A stretch of 23,992 nt of DNA from JADLHS01 sp964553795 (GTDB lineage: Bacteria > Verrucomicrobiota > Verrucomicrobiia > Limisphaerales > JADLHS01). The stretch spans positions 1-23,992 of the forward strand of contig CAZKMR010000068.1 in assembly GCA_964553795.1 (NCBI GenBank), read 5' to 3'. The notes beneath the pieces were generated by a model that did no database searches, had not been told where the DNA came from, and saw only the letters and a program-made list of their open reading frames with translations. Shown piece by piece: positions 1 through 7,200 of the stretch. The position numbers and the translations under genes are program-made. How positions within the stretch are numbered: the first letter of the stretch is position 1; each line of letters opens with the position of its first letter.

Positions 1-1797
1 GGCTTGCGAGGACGAAATCTGGTCCTCCTGCGGCCAAACGCGCGGCAGCTTGCCGGTCGGCTTGAAATCGCCGAACAACACATCCGTCACGCCCAGGCCT
101 TCCGTGCCCGGCAACCACGCCGCCACAAACGCATCACTCACTTCGAGTGCTTCGCCTAAAACCAACGGCCGGCCCGACAACAACACGGTGATCACCGGCG
201 CTCCGGCAGACTTCGCTTTCTTGACCAGCGCGACATCTTCCGCGGCCAGTTTCAAATCTTTGCGGTCGCCTTTCATCTCGGCGTAAGGCATTTCACCAAT
301 CACCGCGATCACCACATCCGCGCCTTCGCCGCCGCTGCCGTTGGAAGCAAAGGTAACTTTCGTGTCCGAACCCACCGTTTGCTTGATCGCTTCGAGAATC
401 GTTGTTCCACCGGGAGTAATTTTGCCACTCTCGCCCTGCCAACTGATGGTCCAACCGCCGCATTGCATCCCGAGATCGTCGGCCGCTTTGCCGACGACGT
501 GAACGCGCTTCAGATTCTTCGCCACCGGCAACGCAGCGCGTTCATTCTTCAGCAACACGAGCGATTCCCGCACGCATTCGCGCGCCACTTGGCGATGTTC
601 GGCCGAACCAATCGCCGCGGTTAGCGCGGGATCAACGGGTTTCGCATCAAACACGCCCGCTTCAAATTTCACGCGCAGAATCCGCCGCACGGCGTCGTCA
701 ATGCGCGCCATCGGCACAACGCCTTCATTCACCAACTCCGTCAACTTGGTGATGAACTCGAGGTAGTTGTTCTCCTGGCCCGGCCCGTTCGGCACCATCG
801 CCATGTCGAGACCGGCGTTGATGCTCGCGGCAATGTTGCCTTTATAGTCATGCGGCAATTGATCAATCGCCGCCCAATCCGACACCAGAAATCCTTTGAA
901 ACCCATCTCGCCTTTGAGCACGTCCGTGAGCAGATACTTGTGACCGTGCAGCTTTTTGCCGTTCCAACTGCTGAACGAAACCATGATCGAGCCCGCGCCT
1001 TCCTTGATTCCCGGAAAGTACGGCGGCAAATGAATGCGCCGCAACGTGGCTTCATCCATAATCGTGTCGCCCTGGTCCACGCCATCGCGCGTGCCGCCGT
1101 CGCCGACGAAATGTTTTACGCAGGCCAGCACGGCGGGTTGCTGCGAATAATTGTGCCCTTGATAACCGCGCACCGCTGCGGCGCCGAGAATACCGGCGAC
1201 CCGCGGTGAATCGGAAAAGCTTTCATACGTGCGTCCCCAGCGGGCGTCCTCCGCCACCGCGACGCACGGGGCGAAGTTCCAATTGATCCCCGTGCCGGCC
1301 AATTCCTTTGCCGTGACTCGCGCTGCCAGTTCCACCAGTTTCGCATTGCGCGTCGCGCCGAGCCCGATGTTGTGCGGAAAAATCACCGCGCCGAGCACGT
1401 TGTTGTGACCGTGAACGGCATCGACGCCGTAGAGCAATGGAATCTTGAGGCGCGTTTTGCCGGCCCAGGATTGGCATTCCTGCGCCAACGCCAGCCAACC
1501 TTGCGGCGTGTTTTCTTTCGGGTCCGACCCACCACCGCTCAACACCGAGCCCAACGCGTACTTCTGAATGTGCGATTTATCTTTCAGCGCCTCGGTGTCC
1601 ACTTGCGTCATCTGGCCGATTTTTTCGGCGAGGGTCATTTGCTTGAGCAACGCTTCGACTTTTTCGTCGTTGGCAGCGGCGGCGAGTTGAATGCTGCAAG
1701 CCACGCCAAGAACCATGCTGGCGAGGCGAACGAATTTGCGCAGCGGCGCAGGCGTTTCAGAAAGCGAGCGAGACGAGAGAAGCGTAACGGTTTTCAT
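1..1797 (-). CDS. GH3 beta-glucan exo-hydrolase / beta-glucosidase, C-terminus cut by window edge
   Basis: Glycoside hydrolase family 3 enzyme, expected to release glucose from the non-reducing ends of beta-glucans or oligosaccharides. The frame is open from the ATG at 1797 to the window edge (599 codons, no stop), so perhaps 40-60 C-terminal residues are missing. Residues 1-42 form a signal peptide (basic start, hydrophobic stretch ending QLAAA). The nucleophile motif GFLVSDWAAIDQ puts the catalytic Asp at D307. PYAEMKGDR puts the likely acid/base Glu at E507, matching the PYTETKGD region of barley exo-hydrolase ExoI. LLSGRPL, AAWLPGTEG and TGKLPRVWP are also ExoI-like, so I favour an exo-1,3/1,4-beta-glucan hydrolase over a plain cellobiase. 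It starts 15 bp after the stop of the upstream pseudopilin, so it is probably co-transcribed. No Shine-Dalgarno is visible. The product is likely periplasmic or surface-exposed. Confidence 0.93.
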   Translation of the reverse strand, partial: MKTVTLLSSRSLSETPAPLRKFVRLASMVLGVACSIQLAAAANDEKVEALLKQMTLAEKIGQMTQVDTEALKDKSHIQKYALGSVLSGGGSDPKENTPQGWLALAQECQSWAGKTRLKIPLLYGVDAVHGHNNVLGAVIFPHNIGLGATRNAKLVELAARVTAKELAGTGINWNFAPCVAVAEDARWGRTYESFSDSPRVAGILGAAAVRGYQGHNYSQQPAVLACVKHFVGDGGTRDGVDQGDTIMDEATLRRIHLPPYFPGIKEGAGSIMVSFSSWNGKKLHGHKYLLTDVLKGEMGFKGFLVSDWAAIDQLPHDYKGNIAASINAGLDMAMVPNGPGQENNYLEFITKLTELVNEGVVPMARIDDAVRRILRVKFEAGVFDAKPVDPALTAAIGSAEHRQVARECVRESLVLLKNERAALPVAKNLKRVHVVGKAADDLGMQCGGWTISWQGESGKITPGGTTILEAIKQTVGSDTKVTFASNGSGGEGADVVIAVIGEMPYAEMKGDRKDLKLAAEDVALVKKAKSAGAPVITVLLSGRPLVLGEALEVSDAFVAAWLPGTEGLGVTDVLFGDFKPTGKLPRVWPQEDQISSSQA

Positions 1798-1812
1798 AAA
1801 ATCATGAGCAGG

Positions 1813-2607
1813 TTAAAGAGAATCAATCGCGAAAACATCGCCGCGATTGGCGCGCAGGTCAGCCCATTTCCAAGCCTCGACATGGCCATCGGTGAAGGAA
1901 AAGACCGCGCGCTTGTCATGCCGGGCGGCGGGTTGCTTGTACGGCGGCACGTTCCAGCCGCGCACGGGATCGGGTTGCTTCGTCGTGATCTCGGTCCAGT
2001 AACCGCTGGCCGGAATATCGTCATTGCGCGTGATGACTTTCGGCGCGCCGACGTCGCCAACCAACCAGATTTGGCTCGCGCGGCGAATCGCCGTGAGCTT
2101 GCGGCTGCCCAGTTCCGAGCCGTCGGTGTTTTTAGCGTAGCGGATGATACCCTCCGTGATGGAGTTGCCTTCCGATGGACCATAGCCTTCACAGGGCGAT
2201 TGGAAATACGCCACCATGCCGGGATCAATGTCGGAATCTTTCACCGCGGAGCAGCGCCAGACATTGTTCGATGTGCTGCTGCTGGTGAGATATTTCCCGT
2301 CGTCGAGAATCTTGAACCACCATTGAGGCGTCACGCCCGGCCACGTGCCGGTGTTCAACGGCGGAAGGAAGTCGCGATGGTCGTTCGCATACATCATGAA
2401 GCCGAGGCCAATTTGCTTGTTGTTGCTGACGTCGAGCGTGGTTTTGGCTTTGGCTTTGGCCCGGGAGAGCGCGGGCAACAACATCGCGGCCAGAATGGCG
2501 ATAATGGCGATGACGACCAATAGCTCGATCAGCGTAAAGGCGCGGAGCGATCTGCTGTCAGCAAATCGGGCGACAGCCGCGACAACGGGTTTCGAACCAG
2601 GTTTCAA
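1813..2607 (-). CDS. Prepilin-type (type II pseudopilin-like) H-X9-DG protein
   Basis: A 264-residue protein with a class III prepilin signal: a short basic leader, then FTLIELLVVIAIIAILAAML as the conserved hydrophobic helix (residues 24-43). Glu is at mature position +5, but the residue before the predicted cleavage is Ala23, not the usual Gly. Near the C-terminus H230, nine residues, then D240-G241 make the H-X9-DG signature typical of the large planctomycete/verrucomicrobial pseudopilin family. I chose the TTG at 2607 because AAGGAG lies 6-7 nt upstream and because an earlier in-frame start would run deep into the upstream gene. The cell role of the family is unknown; a type II secretion or pseudopilus-like surface structure is an inference. 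It sits 58 bp after another pseudopilin and 15 bp before the GH3 gene. Confidence 0.88.
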   Translation of the reverse strand: MKPGSKPVVAAVARFADSRSLRAFTLIELLVVIAIIAILAAMLLPALSRAKAKAKTTLDVSNNKQIGLGFMMYANDHRDFLPPLNTGTWPGVTPQWWFKILDDGKYLTSSSTSNNVWRCSAVKDSDIDPGMVAYFQSPCEGYGPSEGNSITEGIIRYAKNTDGSELGSRKLTAIRRASQIWLVGDVGAPKVITRNDDIPASGYWTEITTKQPDPVRGWNVPPYKQPAARHDKRAVFSFTDGHVEAWKWADLRANRGDVFAIDSL

Positions 2608-2665
2608 GGCAAATCTCCTTCCGGCTAATTTGGGAAACACAACGGACCGACCGGTGAAAGCGCGG

Positions 2666-3517
2666 CTATTTCTTGATCGTTGAGCGTTCCGCCAACCAGG
2701 TATAGTCGGTCGCACTCGGATCGTTACGCACGGAGGAAATCGGATTGGGCGGATTGAGGATTTGTTTGTCCCGCCATTTCTTGATTTCAGCGTGCCCATC
2801 GGCAAAAGAAACACCGCCCGCCCGGTTGTGATAGCTCGCCGGAAAATCATACCAAATGCCCGAGCTGCCCGCGACCAACGGCGGTCGCACGACAAACCAA
2901 CCGTCGTTAATGCTCACGGGGTTTTCGTCAATCGTGACCCAAATGTCCACCGGCCGCAAAATCTGACTTTGCTTGCGGAACGCGATGAAGTTATTGAAAT
3001 CAAGCAGGCTTTCATCGGTAATCGGATTCATCCAGGCGTTCATGGACATGCTTCGGGTGGTTGGCTTGCCATCGGCAGCAATCTTTTGATCGGCCGCACA
3101 CTTGTAAACGCCGAGATTGTTGAGATACGGAAACAACAGCCCGCGTTTGATGAACTCGGGATCAGTGTATTGCACCTCGCCCAAAACCCAGTTGGCATGC
3201 GAGCCGCCCGGCTCGGCACGCGGATCGAACGGATTGGTAATCAATACCCCCAATCCGCCCGTTTGAACGATTTTATCGTCGTTGTCCTGAGAGAACAGCG
3301 TCCAACCCAATTGCAGTTGCTTGAGATTATTGATGCAACTGATGCCCTGCGCCTTGGTTTTCGCCTTGGCCAGCGCGGGCAATAGCATAGCCGCGAGAAT
3401 GGCAATAATGGCGATGACCACCAGCAATTCGATCAGCGTGAAACCTCGAGCGGCGGCGGCACGTTTCATATTGGGGGAGTTTGGTTTCACGTTTGAACCG
3501 ATTGGCTGTTTCCTCAT
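2666..3517 (-). CDS. Prepilin-type (type II pseudopilin-like) H-X9-DG protein
   Basis: A 283-residue paralogue of the next gene downstream. Leader residues 1-25 end in ARG, followed by FTLIELLVV with the conserved Glu at mature +5 (E30), so this has a canonical Gly|Phe cleavage site. The helix IAIIAILAAMLLPAL is nearly identical to that of its neighbour. A conserved YKCAAD cysteine is at C140, and H230-X9-D240-G241 closes the family signature at exactly the same residue numbers as the neighbour, so the two have the same overall layout. The ATG at 3517 overlaps the stop of a seven-codon leader ORF that carries the only good ribosome-binding site. The alternative ATG at 3469 would give a shorter, more usual leader but has no visible Shine-Dalgarno. 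Function beyond pseudopilin-like envelope assembly is unknown. Confidence 0.88.
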   Translation of the reverse strand: MRKQPIGSNVKPNSPNMKRAAAARGFTLIELLVVIAIIAILAAMLLPALAKAKTKAQGISCINNLKQLQLGWTLFSQDNDDKIVQTGGLGVLITNPFDPRAEPGGSHANWVLGEVQYTDPEFIKRGLLFPYLNNLGVYKCAADQKIAADGKPTTRSMSMNAWMNPITDESLLDFNNFIAFRKQSQILRPVDIWVTIDENPVSINDGWFVVRPPLVAGSSGIWYDFPASYHNRAGGVSFADGHAEIKKWRDKQILNPPNPISSVRNDPSATDYTWLAERSTIKK

Positions 3518-3537
3518 GCTTTTGAATAGTTCGACAT
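3514..3537 (-). CDS. Possible seven-codon leader peptide coupled to the downstream pseudopilin
   Basis: ATG at 3537 opens the peptide MSNYSKA, ending in a TGA that overlaps the pseudopilin ATG as ATGA. A strong GGGAGGT lies seven bases upstream of this ATG, while the pseudopilin start itself has no Shine-Dalgarno. This suggests coupled re-initiation. It could also be chance, with the real pseudopilin start reached in another way. Confidence 0.4.
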   Translation of the reverse strand: MSNYSKA

Positions 3538-3598
3538 GGTTGCCACCTCCCTCGGGTCACCCTGATGCCGAACCCGAGAGAGGGACAACGTCACGATA

Positions 3599-5635
3599 TT
3601 ATAGAGTCAGCACCCGATATAGACGCTGCGAACCCGCAGTCGGATAGGATCGGGTAACGTTTTGCCCCGTGCCGGCGACGACTTCCAGGTCCGTCCACGT
3701 CGCGGCATTGAGGTTGTCTTTGTACTGGACCTGATAACTGGTCGCTCCTTGCGATTTCCACGTGAGATTCACATTCCCGCCGGAGACAGTCGTGGTCAGC
3801 GCAACCGGAATCTTCAACATCAACCGGGCACTGTCGTAGTAGAGCGAACCCAGCGGCACGCTGCCGGCAATGTTGTGCATGGTGACCTGGAAGCGAACCG
3901 TGGTCGTGCCGGGAGGCGCAACGAGATATTTCGCGTTCTCCGTCGGCGGCATGGTGCCAAACCCACCGGCATTGGTCGCTTGCAGATTCATCCAGACGTC
4001 CTGCGGCGTCTCGGGCGTCAGGAAGGTCGTGATGTATTGTTGCAAGACCGTGCCTCCGGCGCGGAATTGAACTTCCAGAAAACTCTCGTTCGTGGCCCCA
4101 AATGCCGCGCCGGGCAACGGGTCGCCGCTGGCATTGTAAAACCACATGTCGGCGGCAAAGATCTGGCCCGGACTGGCCGGCACATCCTGGTAGATGCCCG
4201 ACCATTCGGCGTTAAACGTGGTGTAACTCACGTGCGTGCCGGCATGGACGTTGACGGCACCGCCACCGAAGTACGTGTCATTCACATCCTGGAACACGCC
4301 AAAGCTGGGATCTGTTGATTCGAACCGCTGCCACGGGGTTTCATCCACACCCGTCGGATCGTTGTCGAATCCTGGATTTTCGAGGAGATTGGCAAAGTCG
4401 GCATACGACTTAACGGTCAGCGTCGCCACGGCATTGGCAGAACCGCCGGGCGTAGTCATCGTTACCAGATAAGTGCCGCTGTCAGCCACTTGCACGCCGG
4501 TAAGCGTCAGGTTGGCAGTCGTCGCGCCGGAGATGGTCGGACCATTGGCGAGGTTGTTTGTATTGCCGCCAACGACGCGCTTCCATTGATAGGTAATGGG
4601 CGAAGCACTGGTGGCCACAACCGACATTTGAACGGTGGAACCCTGCTCGACGCGTTGGCTCTGCGGCGGCGTAATGATGACGATGTCCAGCACGGTCACT
4701 TGCACCGTGGCCGAATCCAGCGAACCAGCGACATCCGTAACGGTCACGGAATACGCAGCGGTGTCGCTGACTTGCGCATTGGCAATCGTGAGCGAGGGAG
4801 AATTGGCACCGGAAATATTGCCTCCATTCACAAGGTTTGTGCCGTCGCGCTTCCACTGATAACTGAGCGCGGTCGCACCCGCGGCGGCCACTGTCAGGTT
4901 AACTGAAGTGCCCGTGGTCACGGTTTGCCCAACCGGCTGGGTCGTGATCGCGGGGTCGGCATCTTCGACGACGACTCCGAGGCCGGTCAACGCGTTGGCA
5001 CCGGCTGGATCAGTATTCGGGCCAAAGGTGTAGAACCCGTACTGGCAAACATTGTTGGGCAAGATAGCCCGAGTCACTGTGAACGCTCCGGGCGAAAGAT
5101 TCGTCGTGGTCGTAATCCCGACGAACCCGTAACTCGTGGTGAATTCTTTGATGAAGGCCACCACATGCCACGAAGAAGACGGCGTTACGGTTGGCAACCC
5201 ACTCAGATCCGCGAGTGGGATGTTGTTGGATATCACCGTGCCTTGAAACGTCACCGACTGCCCGGCGAACGTCGTGCCGACATCCACATACCAGTTGGCC
5301 TCGATCAACTTGTTGGGCGTTCCGTCGGGGTGATTCCAGAAAACATCCCCGATGTTGTAGGTGTTGATGTTGGGACGCATGATGCCCACGGTACTGAATG
5401 GCCAACCACTGGGACTGTTGGCAGGCACAAATTCCGCGCGCAAGTCAGGCAATCCCCAGGCGGAACCAAAGGCGTAGCTGGCAAACCCGTTAGTGCCGAC
5501 GACATTGTTGAATCCCTGCCAGTTCTTGGTGGAATCCACCTTGACGGTAATCTGCGCCGAACCGGGCGCCGCGCTCATGAGCAGCGCGCCGGTCGCCAGC
5601 AGGGTGGAAGTGATTTGGGTAAACGAGTACTTCAT
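3599..5635 (-). CDS. Secreted multidomain protein: N-terminal beta module, two Ig-like domains, CBM-like domain, C-terminal YRV module
   Basis: A 678-residue exported protein. Residues 1-28 are a signal peptide ending GSAQ. Residues 29-227 form a module clearly homologous to the whole mature part of the next gene upstream (shared FGSxWG, NKxxxANxY, GQxVTFxG and VVAFIKxF anchors). Two Ig-like domains follow at about 229-316 and 318-408, each with a YQWKR core tryptophan and a D-x-x-x-Y beta-strand pattern. Residues 416-610 begin NLLENPGFDNDP, resembling a CBM4/9-like jelly roll. The last ~65 residues (LTWKSQGATSYQVQYKD ... LYRVLTL) match a C-terminal module common in secreted verrucomicrobial proteins. 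No catalytic motif is seen. A glycan-binding or adhesive surface role is inferred from domain content. It starts 44 bp after the PEP-CTERM paralogue, so the two are probably one operon. Confidence 0.88.
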   Translation of the reverse strand: MKYSFTQITSTLLATGALLMSAAPGSAQITVKVDSTKNWQGFNNVVGTNGFASYAFGSAWGLPDLRAEFVPANSPSGWPFSTVGIMRPNINTYNIGDVFWNHPDGTPNKLIEANWYVDVGTTFAGQSVTFQGTVISNNIPLADLSGLPTVTPSSSWHVVAFIKEFTTSYGFVGITTTTNLSPGAFTVTRAILPNNVCQYGFYTFGPNTDPAGANALTGLGVVVEDADPAITTQPVGQTVTTGTSVNLTVAAAGATALSYQWKRDGTNLVNGGNISGANSPSLTIANAQVSDTAAYSVTVTDVAGSLDSATVQVTVLDIVIITPPQSQRVEQGSTVQMSVVATSASPITYQWKRVVGGNTNNLANGPTISGATTANLTLTGVQVADSGTYLVTMTTPGGSANAVATLTVKSYADFANLLENPGFDNDPTGVDETPWQRFESTDPSFGVFQDVNDTYFGGGAVNVHAGTHVSYTTFNAEWSGIYQDVPASPGQIFAADMWFYNASGDPLPGAAFGATNESFLEVQFRAGGTVLQQYITTFLTPETPQDVWMNLQATNAGGFGTMPPTENAKYLVAPPGTTTVRFQVTMHNIAGSVPLGSLYYDSARLMLKIPVALTTTVSGGNVNLTWKSQGATSYQVQYKDNLNAATWTDLEVVAGTGQNVTRSYPTAGSQRLYRVLTL

Positions 5636-5679
5636 GTTGATTTGGTGGTTTGGTTCAGTGGTTGGAGGCGTGCGATTGG

Positions 5680-6363
5680 TTACGCGAGGCGTTTGCGCGC
5701 AGCGAGACCGACGAGGCCGATGACCGCCAAGGCCAACGCCGAGGGTTCAGGCACCGCAGTAATCTGGACCGTGCCATAAGGCCCGACATCCGTCGCCCAC
5801 ACGTTCACGCCATTCATGGTGAAACCGAATTGCACGTGACGCGCGGGATCATTGATGGTGTCCAGGCTGAAACTGAAGACCCCGGACGTGAGCGGAATGA
5901 TGTTGGAGACAAACGACGAATAATCTGGGGCGAAGTCCTTGATGAAGGCAACGACCGTGTGCGCTGAAGTCAATGTATTCGCCTGGACAATGCCGGTAAA
6001 GGTCACGGTTTGTCCCGCCAGAGGTCCGGTGAACTCCTGGTAGAAATTCGCGTCCATGATCTTGTTGCCCGGCGCGCCCGGGCCGCCGCCCCCGACGTAC
6101 CAGAACGGCGATGGATCGCCGATGGTGTTCGGGGTCAAGGTCAGCGTCGGGCCCGAAAACGTGGCGCTCAAATCGCCGACACCCCAACCGCTGCCGAAGA
6201 CAAAACCGCCGCCATTGCTGGGCAGTTCAAAAACATTCATGTAGCCCAACCACGAAGCCCCGGGATCTACCGAGTATGTGACTTGGGCTTTGGATTGCGC
6301 CAAGCTACCGAGCGTCAGCGCGGCAGCCAGACAACACTTGGATACAAACAAAGGTGTTTTCAT
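5680..6363 (-). CDS. PEP-CTERM sorting-domain protein, paralogous to the N-terminal module of the downstream protein
   Basis: A 227-residue exported protein. Residues 1-27 are a signal peptide (MKTPLFVSK start, ending SKAQ). The ~175-residue middle is a beta-rich module homologous to residues 29-227 of the downstream 678-residue protein. The C-terminus is a textbook PEP-CTERM signal: VPEP at 204-207, a hydrophobic helix, then AARKRLA. Such proteins are processed by an exosortase (EpsH/XrtA type) and are usually linked to exopolysaccharide or cell-surface matrix. No exosortase gene is in this window. The module itself is not one I can name. The gene is preceded by a 210 bp gap that contains a near-palindromic candidate operator about 66 bp before the start codon. 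Confidence 0.9.
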   Translation of the reverse strand: MKTPLFVSKCCLAAALTLGSLAQSKAQVTYSVDPGASWLGYMNVFELPSNGGGFVFGSGWGVGDLSATFSGPTLTLTPNTIGDPSPFWYVGGGGPGAPGNKIMDANFYQEFTGPLAGQTVTFTGIVQANTLTSAHTVVAFIKDFAPDYSSFVSNIIPLTSGVFSFSLDTINDPARHVQFGFTMNGVNVWATDVGPYGTVQITAVPEPSALALAVIGLVGLAARKRLA

Positions 6364-6429
6364 GCGTATGGTTGTTTAGGTTTTTTCTGGGAACACCGAC
6401 AAATTAGCACGCATGTTCCACCTGCCTAG

Positions 6430-6445
6430 CTATCAAAGTGGATAG
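6430..6445 (-). promoter_or_regulatory. Candidate operator, 7-2-7 inverted repeat
   Basis: On the minus strand the site reads CTATCCACTTTGATAG. Half-sites CTATCCA and TTGATAG are inverted with one mismatch around a 2 bp centre. It matches the 16-mer at 12511-12526 at 12 of 16 positions. It lies about 66 bp upstream of the PEP-CTERM gene start. Binding by the adjacent NarL-type regulator is an inference. I could not find a convincing -35/-10 pair beside it. Confidence 0.4.
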
Positions 6446-6573
6446 TATTCATTTTGCCTCGCGCCCGATGCGGAGCGCATAAAAAAAGCGATTTAGGCAG
6501 AACAGCTTAGCAAGAACCCGATTGCACCACCCGGGGGCCAAATCCGTAGAACTTCTGAGATCGCCCCGCGAAT

Positions 6574-7200
6574 TTATTTGGCGGGCCGAAATTTCAACGC
6601 CGCCTCCGTCCGCGAATGCACGTGAAGTTTGTTATAGATGTGTTTGAGATGCCAGCGGACCGCCGCCACCGTCACACTCAAGCGTTCGGCAATTTCCTTG
6701 TTCGACAACCCATGCACGACGAGGTCCAACACCTCGCGCTCACGCGCCGTGAGTTGGTCCACTTCCGCCGTGGCGGTGGCTTGCTCGCGAAAATAGCCAA
6801 TGACTTTGCGCGCGATTTCGCCGCTCATGGCACCGCCGCCTTGCTGCACCTCCCGCATGGCATTCAACACTTCCTCGGGCGTGGACCGTTTCAACAAGTA
6901 ACCCGATGCGCCAGCACGCAAAGCTCGAAAGATCCGATCCGGGTCTTCGTACACCGTCACCATGATCGCTTTGACCGCGGGCAACAACTCCTTCAAGCGC
7001 GCCACACAATCCACGCCCGACATGTTCGGGAGCTGAATGTCCATCAGCACAACTTCGGGCTCGTGTTTGGGCAGGACGCGCAAGGCTTCCTCCGCCGTGG
7101 GACAGGTGCAAACACACCGGAAATCCGGCGACAAGTTCACGATCGTTTCCAGTCCTTCGCGCGTGGTGCGGTTATCTTCAACAATGGCTACTTTGGTCAT
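6574..7200 (-). CDS. NarL/FixJ-family response regulator with LuxR-type HTH
   Basis: A 208-residue two-component response regulator, a cytoplasmic transcription factor. The receiver domain spans about residues 1-120, with acidic pocket E8/D9, phospho-acceptor D54 in VVLMDIQLP, T82 and K104 all present. The output domain at about 148-204 is a LuxR/GerE helix-turn-helix (LTAREREVLDLVVHGLSNKE ... VRWHLKHIYNKL). Its ATG overlaps the stop of the histidine kinase gene by four bases (ATGA), so kinase and regulator are translationally coupled and almost certainly cognate partners. It is followed by 210 bp and then envelope protein genes on the same strand, which makes them plausible targets. No specific ligand or regulon can be read from the sequence. 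Confidence 0.95.
   Translation of the reverse strand: MTKVAIVEDNRTTREGLETIVNLSPDFRCVCTCPTAEEALRVLPKHEPEVVLMDIQLPNMSGVDCVARLKELLPAVKAIMVTVYEDPDRIFRALRAGASGYLLKRSTPEEVLNAMREVQQGGGAMSGEIARKVIGYFREQATATAEVDQLTAREREVLDLVVHGLSNKEIAERLSVTVAAVRWHLKHIYNKLHVHSRTEAALKFRPAK

Noticed and set aside
1372..2523. A 383-codon plus-strand reading frame opposite the GH3 and pseudopilin genes
   Set aside because: It runs antisense across two well-supported genes, has an Arg/His/Gln-rich composition typical of a GC-rich shadow frame, and shows no domain.
2608..2895. Longer version of the downstream pseudopilin starting at 2895
   Set aside because: It would overlap the upstream pseudopilin by 230 bp and add an Arg-rich tail; the TTG at 2607 has a good ribosome-binding site and gives a normal prepilin leader.
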